Below, piece by piece: positions 31,419 to 45,200 of a stretch of DNA of 64,000 nt (positions within the stretch are counted from its first letter, which is position 1; every line of letters starts with the position of its first letter). Position numbers and translations under genes: made by a program. The stretch covers positions 2,797,949 through 2,861,948 of the forward strand of contig CM021319.1 of assembly GCA_010645155.1 (NCBI GenBank), written 5' to 3'. The notes under the pieces were generated by a model, which saw nothing but the letters and a program-made list of their open reading frames with translations, had not been told where the DNA came from and ran no database searches. Origin of the DNA: Tigriopus japonicus (lineage: Eukaryota > Arthropoda > Copepoda > Harpacticoida > Harpacticidae).

Positions 31419-34360
31419 ATTTCAGACTCATTTTTGAAACTCTTGATACACAATTTATGTTTAAAATCATAAGAAAAACTTTTTGAGCCTTTTCATGAGA
31501 GATGAGTTTGTCCAGGTATTTTCAAAACCCCATTCATGAACCCCGTAAGTTAGAGTATGATGCTACCCATTAGACGACCAGTTCCAAGAATAGGTTGGCC
31601 TTGATCGGGTCTCCCGTTTGAGGCATTCAAATGACAGAGAAAGTCCTTCATATGTGCGATGGGAAGGGGTCTTTGCAAACACTCTGCGATTAATACTTCT
31701 TTTGAACAGAAGTTTTGGCAAACAACAATCGTGCCTTGGAATTCGCAACTAAGTTTGAAAATCTCCCTGATCGGTTCGAAAGGCTCTCCCGCATAATCGG
31801 CAGCATTTCGGCGCAGAGGCTCCCAAAATTAGGGTCTATGAACTGTAGAATAGTTAATCTCAGTTTAAATGTTTGGCAAATTCAATAGTGAGTTAAGTGC
31901 ACCAAAAGAATAAATCTTCCGAATAATTGCTCTATTGAATATGCGGTAATTTGCAAAGAACGGTTAACTGATGTACAAAAACAGGTAAGAAAGAAGACGA
32001 AGAGAAGAAAAAAGAGACATTTTATTGCAAAACACAAGCCCCTTGATCTACATTTGGGAACAGATCCACGGTGAGGGGACATCGACACGTTAAAAAAACA
32101 CATTTCAAAGAGGTGGCTAATTGAACGCTATCGGCCAATTTTGGAGTTATTTCGGAACTCTCGGGGTTTGATCCAGCTACAATGAGTTCGATGGAAACAC
32201 ACCCATTAAAGGACTGTACACCAAACTGGAAACCAAAAGCAAGCCTCAAAATCGTCAGATTGTAAAGGCATTGCCGAACCATCGTGGTCAGAGGTTGACG
32301 CTTCATCAATCTCTGGGATTAGGCAAGTGAATCTTATTAAAGGACCGTACACCGAAAACACGAGGTTGAAAATGAAGTTCATGACTTATCAAACTGCAGA
32401 ATATTGCTGATCCAGCATATTTTAAATGCCAATTTTGTGCCAAATCCTCGCAAAGCATGTATGTTGTAATAATGGAAAAAAGTAGAACACTACAAAACGT
32501 TTGCAAAAAGCATTAATTGAGGTTTCTAAGTGAATGCAAGGACCTGCCTGTGAGTATTTTCACAATATTTGTGACCATGAGTATGTTTAGACTAGAAAGG
32601 CGAAAATATTTATCAAATTTAAATACACATGCACCTCTTTGGCAAGACATGTTTCACCCATCAAACACTTAAAGTTGTATTATTGCATGTTTCAAATCTG
32701 TTCATGCCCAAAATATGCAGTCAAACATCATTTTTTTCTTTTAAATCTTAAATCCTTTCCGCTGATATGTCTCTCAATATTTTTAAGTGAAATGATATGG
32801 TCAAAGAAAAGCAATAGAGGCACTTTTCCTTTAAGTTTTTCTCAGTTTTGAATCTTAGATGGAAATGTCCCCTTGCTAAGGACGCAGGAATAAAAAAAAC
32901 TGTTTGTATTCATGCCAGAAATCAACACGAAGCAATAGAGAAAGAAGATGTTTTCGTCACTAAGATTTATGGAAGAACTAGTTTGTTGGTCCAAGCATTA
33001 AGTTTTGTGCATGTTTTATAAATGAACATGCATAGAACATGCATTTTCTTCCAAGCTTTGCACCTTTTCTTTTCGAATCATGTGGAGATCCTGAACCTAA
33101 ACGGACCAATCAATCTCATGCGCGTACTCTTCAAATCATAGTGCTCTAGTATGATGTAGATTTTTTTTTCTATTGTTCATAGAAGCGACGAAACGTTTCT
33201 CCTTTTTTCCTGATTTATTCTAATGTGGAGTGACCGCATTTTGAGATGAACCCCACCTGATTCCATCTGTTTTTTAGGGAATTGATCGAGTTCCAGGGCT
33301 TTTAAAAATGAATGCTTTATCATTTTGCTCTAGCACCATAATCCCCTTTGTCAGGAATTATTTAATTGCTTATGATTGTCTTCAAGTCTTCTTGCGAAAT
33401 AATGGATGGACCAGTCTCCCTCGAGAGTGGAAGGCAACAAGTCAAAGAACAGTTTCTTTGCAACACGCGAGACAAAACGTGAGAATCCTGAAGAGCTTAT
33501 GAAAGTTATTTATCTTCGACGGCCTTTGACTTAGATAGAAGTTGACAATTCTAGACCTTCCACAATCCAGATGCTATCCAAGTCTTGAGACAATCAGAGA
33601 GATCCAAGCCATCAAAGCTCGTTACTCAAATAGACTCACATGCTTCATTCCCGCTTTCCTCATAGTATCGTGTGTAATTGAATGAACCCATTTGAGGCTT
33701 TTCTAATTGAGATGAAAGATGGACTATTGCAATGTAATTAAAAGAGGACAGGCTTGGACAAAGCCATCAATTTTTACCGTCATTCGGCTCACTCATAAGG
33801 GTAATTCAAAATTGCGTTTTGAGTGGTCATTCCATGCCAAGGTGGCCATTTTATTTTAGCACTTCTTTGTCCACAAAATAATAACTGAAATGACAATAAC
33901 CTTTAATTATCTAGAACAGCGTATGTATCGGCAATTCATATTTGAAGTATTCTGAGACCATTCCATTGATACAATATCAAATGGGTTTGGGTAATTGAAT
34001 AATCAACTGCCAACAGGTGACTCCTTTTAATTTTATCTTTTTTTCTTTTAAAAAAGGCTTCATTCGTTTAAAAAGTAAATGGGATTCTTACCCATTCTTG
34101 GGATCAAAGAACAAATGAATAAAATGCCTTGACTGCTTATTTGTATGCAACTCACGCCAAAAGATTGGGGCTGTATGATTTGACCTGAAATCTAAAATCT
34201 AATTCACAAAATAAAATTTTCATTAGAATTGGAGATTCATTTTGAAACAAAAATAATAAAATATTTTTCTCCTGCCTTCTGAAGGAATCTTATTGCACCA
34301 ACATTAAACTCCCCACTCCATCAAAAGCAATTCGGTTCATTTCAGAAAATAAAGGGCCAT
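31419..34360. other. Unassigned intergenic sequence
   Basis: No supported gene. A short near-repeat (ATTAAAGGACYGTACACC) occurs at about 32202 and 32336. Confidence 0.4.
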
Positions 34361-34362
34361 TT

Positions 34363-34487
34363 GGTATTTGATATCAAATGGCCAATTGATATTTAAGATC
34401 AAATGGCCAATTGATATTTAAGATCAAATGGCCAATTGATATTTAAGATCAAATGGCCAATTGATATTTAAGATCAAATGGCCATTA
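34363..34487. repeat. 25-bp tandem repeat
   Basis: Five copies of ATCAAATGGCCAATTGATAT plus TTAAG. Period of 25 was confirmed at 34381, 34406 and 34431. The unit contains the palindromic core GGCCAATTGATATT/ATCAAATGGCC. Confidence 0.9.
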
Positions 34488-34989
34488 AGATGACATATTT
34501 TCTGGAATACATAATACCATAAAACACTTGTCATAAGTTGTGGCAATGATTTATTTAAGGAAATGAATAATAGATGTATAATAATAAGAAAAAAATATTA
34601 AAAAATGATACATTAACAAGGAAAAATGCTCAGTTCAACAAGACCTAGCAATTAGGTGGATTATTCGCAATTTTTACACATAATCAGACTTATGTCGATT
34701 ACTTCTAAAATGTAATTAAGTGCATTGGTTTCAAAAGTAATTAACACAATTACAATTACTATATTTTCAAATGTAACTATTAACAATTACAACTACTTTC
34801 CAAAAGTAATTGAATGACATTATTTTTGGCTTTGCTTTGCCAAGCTTGAACTCCTTTCTTTTCAAGTGCAAAATGTGCAAAGAGCATCACATATCTGTGA
34901 GTTTTTGTGAATCAATTTGCACATCGAAAGATATTGGATGGACGGGAAAAAATCTGCAAAATTTAGATTCTCAGAAGAAGGCGAAAATG

Positions 34990-35610
34990 CAATTGTAATT
35001 TGTAATTGAAAAATGTCAATTACATGGGCTCAAATGTTATTAATTGTAATTGCAATGATATCAAATGTAATTAATTACAATTACAATGATCTCAAATGTA
35101 ATTAATTGCAATTACAATGATCTCAAATGTAATTAATTACAATTATATTTGCATTTACTTGGAAATGTAATTAATTACCATTACAATGATCTAAAAAGCA
35201 ATCAACTACAATTACAATGATCTCAAATGTAAGTAATTACAATTACAATGATCTCAAATGTAATTAATTACAATTACAATGATCTCAAATGTAATTAATT
35301 ACAATTACAATGATCTCAAATGTAATTAATTATAATTACAATGATCTCAAATGTAATTAATTACAATTACAATGATCTCAAATGTAATTAATTACAATTA
35401 TAATGATCTCAAATGCAATTAATTACAATTACAATGATCTCAATGTAATTAATTACAATTACAATGATCTCAATGTAATTAATTACAATTACAATGATCT
35501 CAAATGTAATTTTTTACAATGATCTCAAATGTAATTAATTACAACTACATTTACATTTACTTGGAAATGTAATTGCTATTACATAATTGTAATTTCAATT
35601 ACAATTACAT
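34990..35610. repeat. 31-bp AATTACAAT satellite-like array
   Basis: Roughly 15-18 units of CAATGATCTCAAATGTAATT plus AATTACAATTA. Period of 31 was confirmed at 35221 and 35252. Divergent units lie at the ends and near-identical ones in the middle. The right edge ends in TTACATCACAGGTCTGTA, resembling 25.9 kb. Confidence 0.9.
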
Positions 35611-36105
35611 CACAGGTCTGTACATAATAAATCAACTATTCTTAGTTCTAAAGCATTGATAATTACTTCCTTGGACACTGATTAAAGATCTGCTTAACCC
35701 AAAACAATGAGGAAAAACTCCTTTTTATCATTTTAGTTGAATTGTCCAAGACTCTCCCAATTATCCAAAAAATATTTATCATGGTTCTAGCTCTTAAATA
35801 AAGGAATTGGCCTCTCCAACCACGCAGAATGACCTGAAAGGCGTTGTTCATGATTACACTCTTTAAATTATAGTGCATTAATTTGTACAAAGCAACCCAT
35901 CACAGATCGTTTTGGTTTCCAAAACTGTCCTCTTAACTTAATTCTATTGATATATCTTGGTTCGACTGATTTGAAAATACTTAGATCAAAGCTTTTGAAA
36001 AAACTTTTCTAAGGCTGATGAATGTTGATTGGCTCTTAACTTAAGCGTGCGTGGGCTTCAACATTGAGGATAAAAACTTTTCCATTTTCATTTTCTTTTT
36101 TGCAG

Positions 36106-36284
36106 GTTTCTCAACGTACTGTCAAAAAAGAAAGCAAAGAAAGCTCAACGAACCAAGGAATGAGACTAAGTGTCAAGAGGCCATCAAATCAAGACAGAAA
36201 TCAAAACAATGATAACTTATTCCAATCTTAATCAACGGGGCTAAAGAAGTAGATTTTCATGGAAAAAATACATCTCGCTACAAG
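36106..36284 (+). promoter_or_regulatory. Putative 5'UTR exon part of the GPCR gene
   Basis: A strong acceptor (CTTTTTTGCAG, ending 36105) precedes the start codon by 179 bp, so the 5'UTR is probably spliced and the promoter lies upstream, unseen. An upstream ATG at 36259 opens a 46-codon frame ending at 36399 that overlaps the receptor start out of frame. Confidence 0.5.
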
Positions 36285-39200
36285 ATGTCCAATTTTTCCA
36301 AACTTTGGAACAATTCCCAACATGCTAGTTTGGAACAAAATGTCAGTGGATCATTTTGGCTTGATGAATCGCTCAACTCAAGCCATCTCGATGACTTAAA
36401 TGGCATGACCATGACGTTGTGGGTCAGAATCCTTTGGGATATGATGTTCATAGCCATCATTTCCGTGGCCATTATCGGCAATCTAATCGTACTCTGGACC
36501 ATCGTTGGTAGGTCTGAAATCTGGTATGGTATAAAAGGTCTGCTTAGGAACAAAGGGGGAATGATTTTGGCTTTCTAATAGGACCACCGCAGCGATTGAA
36601 GAAATTAGTGATGAACCGAAAGCGGTGTTTACCGCAATCGAAAGTTTCGGTATATATGCGCAGTTTGCTTTAGAATTTATATTGCGTATTCCTTCGAACT
36701 TGGAGACTGCAAATTTTTTAAACTTGGAAATAAATGGTTTCAAAGGTTAAAACAAAATAGATTTTGCGGGCAAACGCCATTCCATATAGTACAAGGTGAC
36801 CACTAAATCTCAGGTCAACAAACTTAGTAGATTACTCCAAATTGCTTTGCTTGACAATATTCTTATGTAGTCATAAAATAATGACCATATTCTGAAGCAT
36901 GTGTTGTAGTCCAAATTTTAGCCAAAATGACTGCAGATGGCCTTCACAACAGCATGAAGACGGCACCTGGCACCAGTACAGGACGGACGAACCACATCCT
37001 CTTCAATAAGAATTGCTCCCTTCCTCTCCAGATCGAAATGATCCAACTTTGTAATGCTGTTTAATCTTGAGAGCAAGGTTGGAGTAAAACCATCCAAGAG
37101 TGTGACCAACCTCATGGCAGCCCTTCTGCTACCTGGGGCGCAATTGGAAAGGTACATCCATTCTGTTGTGATGCTTGATGCCGTCTCCATGTTGTTGTGA
37201 AGGCCACAGGGGACAATTTTGCCTGAAATTTGAACTACTGTATATATGCTTCAAGGCATGATGATCAATTTTTTGTTAAATGAAAAATGTATCAGCCAAA
37301 ATGATTGGGAGTTATTTAGCAAGTTACCCTGGCTGTCCAAAGGCTTCCTTTTCACCCTGTACATGTGTGCTTTTGAATTGAAACCGAAATTTCACCAAAT
37401 CCAAAAGTTTTGGCTGAAAGAGCTTTCGGCCCATCACTAGGATAAATATTGATTCAGATGGTAGAATTCATCAAGCGGCATTTATTGCATTTCTTGGAGT
37501 TTAGAGGTAGAGAAATTCCTGAAAACCGCTCTTCACTTTGCTAGGTTTGAATGCATCTCGTACATCCCCAGTGATTTGAAATTGGCAGTAGTTAACAGCA
37601 AGTTGTTGATTATAGTACCAAGAAATATTCTTGAAATCTAAGGACATCAAGATTTTTGCCTCATTTTGAAGTTATTATAGGTGTAAAATGTCAGCTTCAG
37701 TTTCAAAATTAGTCACCCTCTACATATGAGGAATGAGAAAAAAGGGAAAAGGAGAAGGCAAGCAGTGCTGTTGACCAAATCAGAGTGGTCAATTTCAGAC
37801 CTTAAAAAAGGAGATGGGAAAGCTTTCATGGTTATTGATTTTTGAACACGATTGTAACAAACCAAAGCAATTTTGGTGCATTACAAGAACACAACTTTTG
37901 AATTAGAATAAATGGCTACAGAATGAAATGAAAAAGAAGCACCAAACACTTATAAAACTTACATAAAAAGTGAAAGAAGTTACAACATAGACCAGTATCA
38001 GTGTGCACTCCACGTTTTGAACTGCGAGACTCTATAACCAGAGCTGTGCGAAATGGTTGATCAAGTTTGGATAAAAAGATGTGGTTTCTGAGAAAGAACC
38101 ATTTGCTTTCAATCAGTCGTCTCTCGTCTAAAACCTTCCCCACGCTGCTCTCCCTGCTTTTAACGAAACAAACCATTTTTACAAACTAAGAGATCTGAAC
38201 CACTAGAGTTGATCACAGGGTTTTTGGCGATTTTAGGCTTATTTTTAAGGACAGGAGCAATATACGAATACACGCTTTTTCGTTTTTTATTCTTTCAATC
38301 ATGGGAAAACCTTTATTGGTCTAATTGGGCAAATAAACGTATTTTTGGACTCCTCTCATTTTTTCTTTGCCTTTAAGTTTGAAGTTTTATTAGGGTCAAC
38401 ATAATGAACCGGTTATAGGTTGCCTTCATGCAAAAACATGTATGTTAATATACACAAATTGATAAAGCGGTGACAGAGCTACTCAACGGTCACAAATAGA
38501 CATAAAAGGTCAATATTGGGAACAAAAACGACTGTGTGGCAGGGATGGGGAGTAATTGTAATTTCAATTATAATTACATGTAAATACAAATAATTACATA
38601 TTTGGGCCATGCAATTGTAATTCCAATTAATTGCATTTTTGGGCCAAGTAATTATAATTGTAATTTATTACATTTTTGGCCATGTAATTGATGAACTTTG
38701 AATTGCAAATTAACAATTACTTTTCAAAATCTATCTTTTCTCGAAACTCAATCTTTTTTGGCACAAAAATAGCCTACGCGATGCATTTTTAGAACAGTAA
38801 TAATTTCATCAAAAAAGTTTTAGAAATGAGAAAAAAAAAACTGTTATGAATGACGACAGCTTTCAAATTGGATTGGCCCCACAAACCAATCTTAGCCTCT
38901 CGTGCCATTGATCAAGCAAGGGTGCTTCAGACGCATTCTTTCTTTCCCGTATCTCTCGATTAAAACTCATAAAATGGAACTTCTTTTCAACCAATTTCTT
39001 ACAACTTCAATGATCTTATATTTATTTTAAGCTCATCGTTGCATGAGAACCATTCCAAATACGTTTATTGCCAACATGAGTCTTTCTGATCTGCTCATGG
39101 CAACTTTCAACTGCATCTTCAACTATATCTTCATGCGAGACAATCGCTGGGATTTTGGAGCCGCTCACTGTACTGTCAACAACTTTCTGGCCATCGTCAC

Positions 39201-42200
39201 CGTCTCAGCCAGCGTTCTCAACCTCACAGCAATGTCCATAGACAGGTGAGATATTTATCTACATATTTTCCTATTTCGAATTTTCTAGCCACGGATTTGG
39301 AATAGAAACCTTGGTCGGACTTGACGGGAAATGGTTACTCACAAGGTTATTTTCCGGATGATCTACCTACATTAAGCTCGTAGTGGTATGAAAGTTATGG
39401 AATTTCAGAAATCGTATAATGCGTCGCTATTTAGCGAGCAGATGGAGACAGCAAAAGGTTTTAAAGGTCTAAGATGAAAAAGGAGGGATTATGAATACTT
39501 GAAAGTTTAACAGTCTCAAGTTGAGCCTATCGTATAGTGCACAAAACCAGCCAGAAATGTAGTTGTTCTTTAACCACTTCACTTTTGTTATTGTTCCAGA
39601 TACAAGGCCATTGTGTGGCCTTTAAAGGCCAGAAGCAAAAAATATTGCGTTGGATCCTCCATTCTGGTCTTGTGGGTTTCAAGTTTTCTCTTGGCCTTAC
39701 CGGCAATTCTCTTTTCTTCAAAGTAAGTGCCATTCAAAAACATGTTTTTGTTTTAATCTAAGAAGCGCGTGTTGTGCACTTTCATGGTACTTGCGAATTT
39801 TCTGTTGTGCACAGTTTCCAAAAGAATTCAGCGTGATTTTTTACAATAGATGAAAAATTGGTTCGAATAATTTCTTTCCTGACATGACATATTTTTTCTA
39901 GGGTAATGATTTCGGAGAACCGATATGTTTGCGGGATGCTTTGGCCTGATGGCATGCAAGGAGATTCATATCAAGATCACATGTGAGTTTCAAAAAATAT
40001 CTACTGGAACAATTTTGAAGCACCCCTCTCTAATTTTTGACATCTAATTTTGTAGATTCTAAAGAAAACGAAATATTGTGTAGAGCTTTATCATAAAATG
40101 ACTCGCGAATTTGTACACAAAATGACCAATGAAATGCTTAAATATTCCCTTGATTTGTACCTACTGGGTCATCCGTTTAAAGCTTTCTGTGCCCAAAAAG
40201 GAAAAAAGATTCCAAAATTGTAAACTATTTCATTTTATCACTTTTGTGAAATTTGGTTTGTGTTTTGAAGGATTATTGATTGAATAAAACACATTTAGGC
40301 AATATCACACTAAGCCATAGCAAAATTGATCCCCTCAACAAAAAACTTTGATTTTGTGGCCAATGATGACAGAACCAAAGTATTGGTCAAACACCTCATC
40401 GCCAAAAAATAGTTTTTCATCTTTTGTAATAATTGATTACTAAAGGGCGGAAAGCAATGTAAAAAAAAAATCACTTACGTAAATGGGCATTTGTGCCAGA
40501 GAAAAAAATATTTTGTCATTTGGGGCCAATAATTTGTATTTCTTTTTTTTGTTTTATTAATTCATTTCCAATGAATTAATCAATTCATCCTTCAATCAAG
40601 GGAAACCCTAATTCTTAGTTTTATGTTCAAGAAGATATGAAAATTTCATTTCATTAAAAGTGCATGGGTGTTTGACACAGACAATGGCTACTTCAAGAAC
40701 GCTCACGGTCGACCAAAATCGAGTAGATTTACTTCACAGAAAAGGAAAATTCCCCCTTTTCCCTTTTTTCCTGTGTACTAAATCGACTCAATCTTGGTCG
40801 CCGTGATTAATCCAGTAAATTCTAGAAATCCTGATTCTAGAAATCCATGGCTATCTATGACTCAAAGCAAAGTAGGCATATCATATACTGATGATTATAT
40901 TTAACTTTCATAAGACATTACGAACACAAACAACATTACAGGAATTATTTAGATGCAAAAAGGCAAAATCTTGGGCCAACACCTTGGTCAAACTTTATTT
41001 TTACAATTTAAGAGGCACTAAATGCCAACTTTTTAGATTAGATAGTACACCAAACGCAAAAGTAGAAGTGCTCAAAACGGCAGATGTAAGCGTGTATGGT
41101 ATTTCATTGCACTGTACTGCATTGTCTTGCATGTACCGCTTGTTCTCGGTGCGAGAAAAAGTCCAGACCTATAGTCTGATTTATGGACCATGAACATGAA
41201 AATAGTTGGACACTCGTTTGGAACCATTGTGGCAAAGAAACATTGTATTAATCATCAATGTTGAGTAACTGAATATTTTTTCAATGGATTTCAAAAAGTA
41301 CGGGAAAACTGGCACGCAATGCCTCTAAAGATAATGTGAAAGGAGCTACTGGAAGGATAAGCTTCTTAAAGCAAATCTTCCGTGAGGAGTATTTTTTGAG
41401 TGATTAAGATAATAATCAAGAACATGTATTGGCAGAACATTTTGTTTCTTTTTTGGGTCATGGGCGACTTTTCTTGCCTTTCATGAGCTCGTTCAGTTGA
41501 TTTTCTGTCAAATTAATGGCCATTCAGATTCCAATTTAATTACTAGAAGCTCAGAACATTTCAACCTTAGAAAAGTGCGACTTGTCAATTACAGGATACG
41601 ATAATCACTTGTCAAGAAACTTGTTCAATCTGGATCCTCCCTTGAAAAGAGGAGACTATGGGCACTTTCAGATGGTCCTTAGACAAAGTTGACCCTGCAC
41701 GACTTCGATGTAAACAGAAGATTTTAACTGCGCCGTCTTGGGAGGAGCACTCGACTCGATCACCATTCAATTGCAAATATTACAGGAACTAAATCTGCTT
41801 TTAGAACAAGACCTACATTTTTGACAAGCTGAAAAAAAAGACTTATTCAATGATGTGCATTTCGTTAATATTAAATGAATGGTTGAGGCGCTAGATCCAA
41901 ACAAGTGCGAGAATTCCATGGAGCGACCGAAAGTAATCATTAGAGCCCGGGAAAAAATGTTGGAAAAACGTCCAAAAAATGTCATTAAAATGTCAGGAAA
42001 AAGGGCCAAAAATGTTGAAATACAGGGCAAAAAGGGCAAAAAATGTTGAAATTTAGAGCAAAAAGAGCATTTTTTTTTTGAAAATTTGAGCAGAAAAGTC
42101 AACGAAATGCGTGAGAAATAGGACTAGATGCGTGGAGGACTTGAGAAGACTACTTAAGACAGTTTGACCAGACATCTGAAGGAAATAATCCCGTCAAAGC

Positions 42201-45200
42201 TCTAGCTTAAAAAAAACTGGAGGTTGCACTTCACACAGCGGGGTGGTTTTATAACCTAGACGTCAAAACGGTTTATGTTATAAGTCAGATAGCACATTCA
42301 GATCCTTTGAAAGGCAGTAGATATTAAAGTCTGAGTAAATAATGGTAACAGTGCCAACTTAAAACATGCTTTACTCTACAGTGATTCCAGAGCAAGTGAG
42401 GGAGGGTCCATTTGCTGTTGATTTGATTCAATAAAAAAAAATTTCGGTTATTTTTGGCTCAAGAGGACCAATCTTAATGCAATTTTAGCCCTCCTGACCT
42501 GAGAAATAACCGAAATTGAACCAAATCAACAGCAAATGGACCCTCCCTCACTTGCTCTGGAATCACTGAAGGTATCAAATCTATAAACCTTATGATCATT
42601 GAAAATTAGATGATTACTTTAGGTTGCTCCATGGAACTCTCACACTTGGTTGGATCTAGTACCTCAACCATTCATTTAATGGCAATGAAATGCATATCTT
42701 CGAATAACTTTTTCTTTCAGCTTTTCAAAAATATAGGTCTTGTCCTAAAAGCAAATTTAGTTCCTGTAATATTTGCAATTGAATGGTGATCGAGTCGAGT
42801 GCTCCTCCCAAGACAGCGCTGTTAAAATCTTCTGTTTACATCGAAGTCGTGCAGGGTCAACTTTGTCTAAGGACCATCTGAAAGTGTCAATTCGTGGATG
42901 TAGTATTCCCGCCTTGCTCTTATTTATATGCTCGTGCTCGGTCTAGTCATATGTATACATGTATATAATCCTCCATGTAAATGAATAGAGCATCTAGTCA
43001 TTCACAACACTCGACCATGCTACATGGCACAGCCGGTAGTTGCCGCCGTATTGGCGGAAGGACCTCTCCCTTCTCCCTCCCCTTGGTCGGGGAGACGTAG
43101 GTCCGTGTTGCGTGCGGGAGGGCCGTGGATGCAGCGGGTGGACGTGGTGCAGCGGGATGGCCATGGATGCAGCCTACGTCATGGTGGTGCAATGGAAGGC
43201 CCGTGGTTGCAGCGATCCACCTGTGGATGCAGCGGAAGGCTCGTACACGCAACGGACAGGCCGTCTGGCGCCCCGGCCAAGATGTGGGACGATGCCGTGA
43301 CCTTCGGACGATGCCGTGACCGTCGGATGATGCCGTGACCGTCGGACGATGCCGTGACCGCCGGCCGTTGCCGTGGCCGACCGAGCCGATGCCGTGACCG
43401 CTGGACGATCGGGCCGATGCCGTGACTGCCGGACGAAGGCGTGGCCGACCGGGCCAATGCCGTGGCCCACCAAACCGATGCCGTGGCCGACCGAGTCTTG
43501 CTGAAGTCAAGTTTATTTCTAGTCAAACTTATTTTTCTAGTCAAATCTGTGATAATCATGTAAATCCTTCTGTGATATAGCTAATGTAATTTATGTATGT
43601 TTTTTAACTTTATGCCCCCCCCCGGAAAGGGGAGATGTAGTATTCCCGCCTTGCTCTTATTTATATGCTCGTGCTCGGTCTAGTCATATATATACATGTA
43701 TATATAATCCTCCATGTAAATGAATAAAGCATCTAGTCATTCACAACACTCGACCATGCTACAGTGGATTGATTGACTTTGCATTAGCTGATCAAGCGAC
43801 AGCATCAAAACAAAGAGAATACCTGTTCAAGCAGCTTGCAAGAAATACAGGTTCGAGTTTTAGGCTCTTGAAAAACTTATTAAGCTCGTCTTGACTAGAG
43901 GACTAACAGAGAGAAATGTCACTCCGGTACAATCAGTGGAGACTGGTTTTGAACACACTTCATTGATCTGGTCAATTGCTCTTGTTGACCAAAGTTGACG
44001 AATGAGCAATTTTGCCACTGACTCCCTAAAAACGCAAGTTCAGGTTGTGAATCACATAACTTAGCATGTTCAAATCCAAATCCCATTGCAGGCACAGTGC
44101 AGGCTTGTTGACTCACAAATATTTTTAGAGTGCCATTTTTCTGTTAGCCCTCCAATCTTGACCTACGATAGAAAGGAGGCAGATTTCAACACATGGTGTG
44201 CGGTCACTCTATGGAAATCAAAACAAGAAAAAGATGTTCACAGCTTACAGCTGATTAACCTCAAAATTTTGTAAGCTGTTTTGCGTTTGTCAATATGCCT
44301 CCTCAAATCTTTTGAGTGAATGATGAATCATTGAGTGGCTTGTTTTTATTTATCTATCTATCTAAATAATCTATCTCTGTAACCACCGAGAGCCAACGTC
44401 GGTTTTGGTGTCTATTGGTTTACAATTTAAAGATGTTTGTTGATGTCCCACTGAAGCTGCGCGTGGGCGTATAAATTTCGAAATTCAACTCATTTATGGG
44501 GTAGTTTGCAAGTGTCAAATAAGTTATTTTTTTCCTTCCAGCTACAATATATGCTTCCTTGGCCTCACTTATTTGTTGCCAATTCTGGTCATTGGGATCT
44601 GTTCCACTCATATGAGCCTTATCCTGTGGTGGAGGCCTGTTATTGGCGTGATCACACCTCAAATAGAGAGAGCTCGAGCAAAGAAAAAGAAGGTGAGATT
44701 AGTGATTACTTCAAAGAGTCGCCCAAAAGGTGGTATTTATAAAAACCAAGGAGAAAACGCTTAAAATGGGCCCCAAAAAGTTTGTTTACATTCCAGAGGG
44801 CGCACATGCTTGGAAGGGAATCGAGGTTTGGTCGCGTAAATATGAGAATGGAAAGATGTTTAAGTCCTTCTAAAGCCATTGAAAATAAATTGTGTCTTGT
44901 GGTTAAGCAACCTCCGCGTAGAATAAACTAATTGAGTGAATAAAAACAGCGTTTGGCGTCTCCTGATAAATGCAAGGGAATTTGGGAATTTGGCAATAAG
45001 CGCGCATACACCCTAACATGAAAGTTTTGTCATAATTTAGTACGAAAATATTTTCATTATGTAAGAAAAGATTTTAACGACTTTGCATTCAATTTATCCT
45101 CAGCCAGACTCTCTATCCTTGGTAATAATATTTGGGATGCTATTGACCAAATTGGAAAGTGTGGATGGCCCAACGTTTTTCCAGAGTTTTAAAGGTGTTT

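Noticed and set aside
34363..35610. CRISPR-like array
   Set aside because: Units are directly tandem without unique spacers, and the context is a eukaryotic genome.
36918..37190. 90-codon minus-strand frame in GPCR intron 1
   Set aside because: No motif recognised and no TE ends around it.
42998..43559. Several overlapping GC-rich open frames on both strands
   Set aside because: High GC lowers stop frequency; the peptides are Arg/Pro/His-rich repeats of the TRIM interior.
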